The notes beneath the pieces are model-generated. The model saw only the letters and a program-made list of their open reading frames with translations, had not been told where the DNA came from and searched no databases. A program made the translations under genes and the position numbers. Of a DNA stretch of 39,936 bases, positions 35,669-39,936 are shown piece by piece (within the stretch, counting starts at the first letter, position 1; each line of letters begins with the position of its first letter). The DNA comes from Candidatus Nomurabacteria bacterium (GTDB lineage Bacteria > Patescibacteriota > Minisyncoccia > Phycocordibacterales > UBA9973): assembly GCA_943359485.1 (NCBI GenBank), contig CALRHR010000008.1, forward strand, positions 1 through 39,936, in the 5' to 3' direction.

Positions 35669-36578
35669 AATCCGCTTCGATAGAACTAATTCTGCGTCCG
35701 TGCCTACTCAAAACGCACCCACCCGGACAAAAGGTGTTCCCTCCCGCGTCTTTAACACACTTCTCGCAGGCGATGAAGTGCCTGTGACAAACTGGATTCG
35801 CACAGTTTACATAATTTTCGGATTCTTCTGCGCAAGCATCGCACTTTCCAACAATTTTATGGTTTTTGTCATCTGTATAAAATCCCATAGTAATTCTTTT
35901 ATCAAAAACATACAGCTTCCCCTGAAAATTCTCATTTGGGTATTTCTCCATATAACTCACAATTCCTCCGTCTAATTGATACACATCCGTAAAACCTTGT
36001 GTAATTAAAAAGCCCGAGGCTTTCTCGCAACGCACTCCTCCAGTACAAACAGTTAGCACCGTTTTATTTTTTAGATGTTTAATTTGTTCGACTACTTTTG
36101 GCAAATCCCGAAAATTTTCAATCGGGGGCATTATAGAATTTTCGAAATGTCCAACCTTGTGTTCGTAAACATTGCGCATATCCACAATGTAAAACTCACG
36201 ACCACTTTTTATCCACTCGTGCAATTTTTCTGGTTGTAAGTGAATGCCAGTAATTTGATTTGGATCTATATCACAAGTGCCTAAATTAAGAGACACGATT
36301 TCTTTCCGCACTTTTATAGAAAGTTTAGGAAAAGCATATCCAGTACCTGCACTATATTTAAAATGAATATTCTGAAATCTTTTATCTTTTTCTAATTCCT
36401 GCACATATTCTTTTATATTCTCTTGAGTCCCTTCAAAAGTCGCATTAATGCCCTCAAAAGCAATGATGCACCTGCCCGTCAAGCCAAGATCCTCGCAAAT
36501 TTGCATTTGCTTGGTTTTGACGGTTTCTGGGTCATCAATGAAAACATATTTATAGAAAAGAATTATTTGATATTCCAT
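35661..36578 (-). CDS. trhO: tRNA uridine(34) hydroxylase (rhodanese-like, UPF0176)
   Basis: 305 residues. An N-terminal acylphosphatase-like domain (ILFYKYVFIDDPE ... EGINATFEGT) precedes a rhodanese domain (FYIVDMRNVYEHKVGHFENS) with the active-site loop VCTGGVRCEKASGFL and a Cys-rich C-terminus (CDACAEESENY ... CEKCVKDAGGNTFCPGGC). TrhO hydroxylates U34 of tRNA for 5-oxyacetyl-type wobble modification. The -10 TAAGAT (36585-36590) with TGT extension ends 6 nt before the ATG, and a TTGTAA -35 lies 16 nt further, predicting a leaderless mRNA. Confidence 0.93.
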   Translation of the reverse strand: MEYQIILFYKYVFIDDPETVKTKQMQICEDLGLTGRCIIAFEGINATFEGTQENIKEYVQELEKDKRFQNIHFKYSAGTGYAFPKLSIKVRKEIVSLNLGTCDIDPNQITGIHLQPEKLHEWIKSGREFYIVDMRNVYEHKVGHFENSIMPPIENFRDLPKVVEQIKHLKNKTVLTVCTGGVRCEKASGFLITQGFTDVYQLDGGIVSYMEKYPNENFQGKLYVFDKRITMGFYTDDKNHKIVGKCDACAEESENYVNCANPVCHRHFIACEKCVKDAGGNTFCPGGCVLSRHGRRISSIEADLV

Positions 36579-36584
36579 ATATTC

Positions 36585-36612
36585 ATCTTAACAATAAAAA
36601 AAGAAATTACAA
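36585..36612 (-). promoter_or_regulatory. Promoter of trhO
   Basis: On the minus strand TTGTAA, a 16-nt T-rich spacer and TAAGAT (36585-36590) preceded by TGT, exactly 6 nt from the ATG at 36578. Confidence 0.5.
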
Positions 36613-36661
36613 GATTTTGCTATTATTGAGTTATGGGCTAAATTTTTTAAAGAATTATATA

Positions 36662-36964
36662 TTATCGAAAACCAAGAAAGCTTATAGTATCTACTATGCC
36701 AGCACGACCGAGAAATATTGCGATTGCAACATAAAGTAAAGATATAAAAGCACCTAAGCATAGAAATCCAGCCGTACTTTGCCTCTTAAATAAATAAATG
36801 ATTCCAGATAAAACAAAAATTATAGCATACATTCCTGACAGTATAAATATAACATAAGGAGCTTTATCGTTTCCTGACAAACTAGAACCAATAATAGTGA
36901 TTGCCAGTAAAATAGCTGGAGTAAGTATTAATGCCCAATTAATTATTTTGTGGGTATCTTTCAT
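36662..36964 (-). CDS. Small integral membrane protein
   Basis: 100 residues with three predicted membrane helices (about 9-27, 37-60 and 68-88) and short charged ends (MKDTHKII at the start). No family recognised. TATAAT (36971-36976) with TGG extension ends 6 nt before the ATG, so the mRNA should be leaderless. Two palindromes lie upstream: a perfect 16-bp one (36998-37013) and the outer copy of the regulator 3 palindrome (37013-37046). The layout suggests that this gene is a target of regulator 3. Confidence 0.65.
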   Translation of the reverse strand: MKDTHKIINWALILTPAILLAITIIGSSLSGNDKAPYVIFILSGMYAIIFVLSGIIYLFKRQSTAGFLCLGAFISLLYVAIAIFLGRAGIVDTISFLGFR

Positions 36965-36970
36965 AAAAAA

Positions 36971-36979
36971 ATTATACCA
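36971..36979 (-). promoter_or_regulatory. Extended -10 promoter of the small membrane protein gene
   Basis: TGG plus TATAAT on the minus strand, exactly 6 nt before the ATG at 36964. No good -35 is visible, and the palindromes at 36998-37046 occupy the upstream region, where an activator or repressor could act. Confidence 0.5.
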
Positions 36980-36997
36980 TATTATTTACAAATAACT

Positions 36998-37013
36998 ATA
37001 ATTACGTAATTAT
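36998..37013. promoter_or_regulatory. Perfect 16-bp palindrome
   Basis: ATAATTAC followed by GTAATTAT, a perfect palindrome that abuts the outer copy of the regulator 3 palindrome and lies about 20 nt upstream of the -10 of the small membrane protein gene. It is a likely binding site for a second dimeric protein or an additional site for the same one. Confidence 0.5.
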
Positions 37014-37046
37014 GTTACAAACTCTGCGATAGCAGAAAATCTAACA
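37013..37046. promoter_or_regulatory. Outer palindrome of regulator 3
   Basis: TGTTAC (37013-37018), core CTGCGATAGCAG (37024-37035), CTAACA (37041-37046). It matches the promoter copy (37569-37602) in inverted orientation, including the asymmetric GATA centre. It lies 15 nt after the stop codon of regulator 3. Confidence 0.75.
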
Positions 37047-37061
37047 AATTCATAACTTCTT

Positions 37062-37550
37062 TTATTTGTTATTTTTAAAATCATATCCTCGCGCAAGTTT
37101 AAAAGTCTTTAGGCTATCTCTGAGTTCGATGCTTTTAATATAATCCAAAAATTCTTTCGGTAAAGGTGATGGCCCAACCCAAACACTCTTTTGTATCATA
37201 AGATAATTAAACTTCTTTAGATGCCATCGCAACCATTCCCTTTCAGCTTTTCTGGACTCTGACACATCAAACATTACTATTAAATTTTTTGGCGCATTTT
37301 TATTGAACTTAAAATTAAATTGTTTTAATGAATCAATTTTCTTACTGATATATTTTTTTCCTTTTAAAGTAACACATAATGAGCCATAATCTTCTATAAA
37401 TCCTTCTTTTACTAAAGAAGACATGGTTGCCCGCAACGAATTGGGTGAATATTTTTTAAATTTCGGTAAACCTAAAAGATTTACTCTCATACCTTTATAA
37501 TTGATGGATGTTTCACTCAATTCTTTTAAAATATCAAATATAATACTCAT
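37062..37550 (-). CDS. PaaX/Cas2-fold transcriptional regulator 3
   Basis: 162 residues. N-terminal winged helix (MSIIFDILKELSETS, then SPNSLRATMSSLVKEGFIEDYGSLCVTLKGKKY) and a C-terminal Cas2-like domain: LIVMFDVSESRKAEREWLRWHLKKFNYLMIQKSVWVGPSPLP, FLDYIKSIELRDSLKTFKLARGYDF. The Asp of the FD motif is kept. Shortest of the three paralogs in the window. The TATACT -10 (37557-37562, TGG-extended) ends 6 nt before the ATG, and two copies of a matching palindrome bracket the gene. Upstream is a helicase-nuclease gene, downstream a small membrane protein gene. Confidence 0.82.
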   Translation of the reverse strand: MSIIFDILKELSETSINYKGMRVNLLGLPKFKKYSPNSLRATMSSLVKEGFIEDYGSLCVTLKGKKYISKKIDSLKQFNFKFNKNAPKNLIVMFDVSESRKAEREWLRWHLKKFNYLMIQKSVWVGPSPLPKEFLDYIKSIELRDSLKTFKLARGYDFKNNK

Positions 37551-37556
37551 ACAGAA

Positions 37557-37565
37557 AGTATACCA
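37557..37565 (-). promoter_or_regulatory. Extended -10 promoter of regulator 3
   Basis: TGG plus TATACT on the minus strand, 6 nt before the ATG at 37550. The -35 region is covered by the palindrome at 37569-37602. Confidence 0.55.
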
Positions 37566-37568
37566 AAT

Positions 37569-37602
37569 TGTTAGGAACTCTGCTATCGCAGAAAGTCTAA
37601 CA
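37569..37602. promoter_or_regulatory. Promoter-side palindrome of regulator 3
   Basis: TGTTAG (37569-37574), core CTGCTATCGCAG (37580-37591), CTAACA (37597-37602); the arms and core share one symmetry axis. It lies 18 nt upstream of the ATG and over the -35 region, the position of a repressor operator. Confidence 0.75.
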
Positions 37603-37617
37603 TTTATTTGTTAAATT

Positions 37618-39936
37618 TTATTTACCAGAATATATCTCCGCCATTTTACAATATTCACATCCTGTATTTTTACCATAAGAATTATAATTACAAGGCCTGT
37701 TCACCCACTTGCCTGTTTTCACTAGTTGGTCATAATCCAGAATATCTTTCACTAAAAGTCCTATTTCTTCCAAGGTGATAACTCTGCTATACATCCTTTC
37801 TTTTTCGTTTTTAGCTTCCAAAAATTCCAGCCTACTCTCAATCACATTTGTTTTAGAATTGTTAGAGAGTAGGTATGAATACATAGCGAGCTGTCGCAAG
37901 TGATTGCTCATTCTTCCCTCTTCGTTCATTTTTTCAATATCACTTTTTTTGCGAACACCACCTGTCTTAAAATCAGTCACACGAATACTATCTTCGTCGA
38001 GTCTTTCTATTAAATCTATCTTACCGTAAATATTAAGGTGTGGAAATTCTTCGTCTCTAGTAGAAATGCTTTTTTCACTTTCGCGATTTGGTGCTATCTC
38101 GTGAAAGCTATTTTTTATCCATCTTTCTATCACCACGGAGACTTCTTTATCTGATGGTAAAATTATTTTGTTTAATTTTAAAATCTGGTCAATAGCTTCA
38201 TGGACTTTATTCCCAAACTCTAGGCTCGCGCTCTTATCCTGTGGCATTTTTAGTAAATTCATAAAATACCATTTCCACGGACATTCAAAAAAATTATTTA
38301 AAAGTGAGGCAGAAATATATCTGTCACTATAAATGTCTTTGACTAATTTCACCAGTTCTCCGAAAATTGATCCCTCTTTGCTGGTCTTTTCTTTCCCGAG
38401 AGAGGCGGGTCCGCCTTGGGTGGATGCTTTTTGTTTTTCAAAAATCTCGGACGGCAATTCGTCGATAATTTTTGCTAATTCTCTTTGCCTTTCACCGTCT
38501 TCCTCCAAAGAATAAGAAAGAGTGCAAAACTTTTTAGCTCGAGTAAGAGCTACGAAGAGCTTGCGCTTCACGGCATCGATATCTCCTTCTTCAACAACTT
38601 CACGGATGCTCCGTGGCAAGCTAAAGCCAAGCTTTTTACCACCTGAAAGGGAATGCTCATCTGTGTGCGCAATCCAAACATATTCGAATTCCCGACCCTT
38701 GCTCGAATGCATAGTGAGAACTTGAATGCCTGCTTTGAGGGGAGAAACAAGTGGCACTTCCACTGCTGCGGCTTCGATTTTTTCCAAGTAAGAAATAAAT
38801 TGAGACAATGTAAGCTCCGAATTTCTTTCAAGTTCTGGCTCTAATAAATCAAGAATAGTATCGGTAATTTCTTTACTGGTAACTAAATTTTTTCGATTGT
38901 CCTTTAATAATTCCCCGCTTATGATGCTAATCAAGGTTTTTAAATCTCTTTCTTTGACATCCTTATACCATGCTATGAGTTTCTGGAGCCAGAGGTTCAC
39001 GCTATTTTTGTCCACAAATAACGATGGCGTTTCCTTCATTAATATTTCTAGAGAAAATTCTTTCATATTTCTTTTGGCAAAAAATTGATGCGCAAGGATG
39101 GGGTCCACTTCCGAGGTCTTATCAAAAAAGGATGCAGCCAGAGCCACATTATCACCAGTAAATATTTTTAGCACTCGCACAAGAGACTGGGCTTCTTCTT
39201 GATCAAAAAAATTTAGAGACTCAAGCGACGCAATCGGCAACCCCACCTGGTGTAAAACTTGAATGGCATGGCGCACTTGCCTATTTTTAGGCACTAAGAT
39301 GGCAACCTCATTCGGAGGAAGTCCGGTTTTGATTTTTTCTCTGATATCCTCCGCGGCAGCAAATATTTCGCCCTCGCTATCACCCGCCTCAATCAGTCGT
39401 ATCGGGTGGTGTTCCTTGCTCTGGCTTATCAACTTCTCTTCTGACATGACACTTTTTAAAAGCATATGCGAAGCATCAAGAATGATCTGCGTGGAACGAT
39501 AATTGTCGACAAGGGTGATGAGTTTCGCTTCCGGAAAAGTTTTCTTAAAAGCCTTGAAGTGGTCAATCGACGCGCCGGAAAATCCATAGATGAGCTGCCG
39601 ATCGTCCCCTACCACGAATATATCCGGTTTCTCAAGCGGTCCCCAGACTTTTTTTAAAAATTCATTTTGCACCAAGGAAGAATCCTGATGCTCATCTATT
39701 AAAACATACAAATACCTCTCGCGGATCATGGACAGGGCTTCTTTTGAAATTTCGATAATTTTTACTAGAGACTCGAGCACATCGTCGTAGTCGAACAAAT
39801 TTCTTTCTTTTTTGACTTCTTCGTAAAATTTAAAAAACAAAGAGACTTCTTCAGTTTTCGTGAGACTCTCTAATTCTTTTAATGTTTCTTGTTTCAGACG
39901 ACCCTTGCTCTCACCTCTACTCGAAATATTATTTTC
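37618..39936 (-). CDS. UvrD-like helicase with C-terminal RecB-type nuclease domain (5' partial)
   Basis: The frame stays open to the window edge, so the N-terminus with the Walker A motif is missing. Superfamily 1A motifs are visible: LIDEHQDSSLVQ (Walker B), FVVGDDRQLIYGFSGA (motif III), LVDNYRST (IV), VLTMHSSKGREFEYVWIA (V) and VALTRAKKFCTL (VI). The C-terminal nuclease has SASLLNNFFECPWKWYFMNLL, a His (HEAIDQIL), VTDFKTGG and a terminal CNYNSYGKNTGCEYC. The one Cys before and three after the catalytic core suggest a Cas4/AddB-like iron-sulfur site. The product likely resects or repairs DNA ends. A palindromic element encodes an insert at 38394-38424. Confidence 0.92.
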   Translation of the reverse strand, partial: ENNISSRGESKGRLKQETLKELESLTKTEEVSLFFKFYEEVKKERNLFDYDDVLESLVKIIEISKEALSMIRERYLYVLIDEHQDSSLVQNEFLKKVWGPLEKPDIFVVGDDRQLIYGFSGASIDHFKAFKKTFPEAKLITLVDNYRSTQIILDASHMLLKSVMSEEKLISQSKEHHPIRLIEAGDSEGEIFAAAEDIREKIKTGLPPNEVAILVPKNRQVRHAIQVLHQVGLPIASLESLNFFDQEEAQSLVRVLKIFTGDNVALAASFFDKTSEVDPILAHQFFAKRNMKEFSLEILMKETPSLFVDKNSVNLWLQKLIAWYKDVKERDLKTLISIISGELLKDNRKNLVTSKEITDTILDLLEPELERNSELTLSQFISYLEKIEAAAVEVPLVSPLKAGIQVLTMHSSKGREFEYVWIAHTDEHSLSGGKKLGFSLPRSIREVVEEGDIDAVKRKLFVALTRAKKFCTLSYSLEEDGERQRELAKIIDELPSEIFEKQKASTQGGPASLGKEKTSKEGSIFGELVKLVKDIYSDRYISASLLNNFFECPWKWYFMNLLKMPQDKSASLEFGNKVHEAIDQILKLNKIILPSDKEVSVVIERWIKNSFHEIAPNRESEKSISTRDEEFPHLNIYGKIDLIERLDEDSIRVTDFKTGGVRKKSDIEKMNEEGRMSNHLRQLAMYSYLLSNNSKTNVIESRLEFLEAKNEKERMYSRVITLEEIGLLVKDILDYDQLVKTGKWVNRPCNYNSYGKNTGCEYCKMAEIYSGK
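38394..38424. repeat. In-frame palindromic element inside the helicase-nuclease gene (family B)
   Basis: GGCGGG/TCCGCC hairpins, encoding TQGGPASLGK on the minus strand. Nineteen bases are identical to the rnr element at 17091-17120, and the reading frame is the same. Confidence 0.8.

Overview
The window is a gene-dense, AT-rich stretch from a reduced bacterial genome. It is best explained as a member of the Candidate Phyla Radiation (Patescibacteria), probably Parcubacteria. Reasons: short intergenic gaps, many genes without a Shine-Dalgarno sequence, a trimmed phenylalanyl-tRNA synthetase, membrane-anchored proteins of a type common in that group, several PaaX/Cas2-fold regulators, and an rpsP-KH-trmD cluster lacking rimM and rplS. 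No rRNA, tRNA, CRISPR array, cas1 or insertion sequence was seen, and no gene-free stretch exceeds 300 bases.

Layout. 1-5538 (minus strand): rpoD and dnaG behind a RelB/RelE-type toxin-antitoxin pair, then two related membrane-anchored proteins flanking a PemK/MazF-like toxin. 5594-12371 (minus): rpoC and rpoB. 12600-16453 (minus): PaaX/Cas2-fold regulator 1, an EEP-family hydrolase, a remnant of a trmD 3' end, a lycopene-cyclase-domain membrane protein, then trmD, a KH-domain protein and rpsP. 16572-20454 (plus): RNase R and a D,D-carboxypeptidase/CapA fusion. 20509-22957 (minus): a TPM-domain protein, LemA and a matrixin-like protease. 23063-28247 (plus): secG, a peptide-binding protein, RNase J and an MFS transporter. 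28284-39936 (minus): a HAM1-like NTP pyrophosphatase, regulator 2, gyrB, a methyltransferase-like protein, pheT, pheS, trhO, a small membrane protein, regulator 3 and a UvrD-like helicase-nuclease cut by the window edge.

The most notable structure is a repeated architecture: each of the three PaaX/Cas2-fold genes is bracketed by two copies of its own palindrome of about 27-34 bp, one overlapping its promoter and one 9-15 nt after its stop codon. The three palindromes differ completely in sequence. The outer copies lie next to the rpoBC promoter, the HAM1-like gene and a small membrane-protein gene. This looks either like a family of autoregulators with matching operators or like small mobile cassettes with inverted ends.

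Other points of interest: two families of palindromic elements sit in frame inside core genes (dnaG/pheT and rnr/helicase). At least seven genes have a -10 box exactly 6 nt before the start codon, predicting leaderless mRNAs. A toxin-antitoxin promoter appears to lead into dnaG-rpoD. A second, divergent trmD tail marks a recombination scar.
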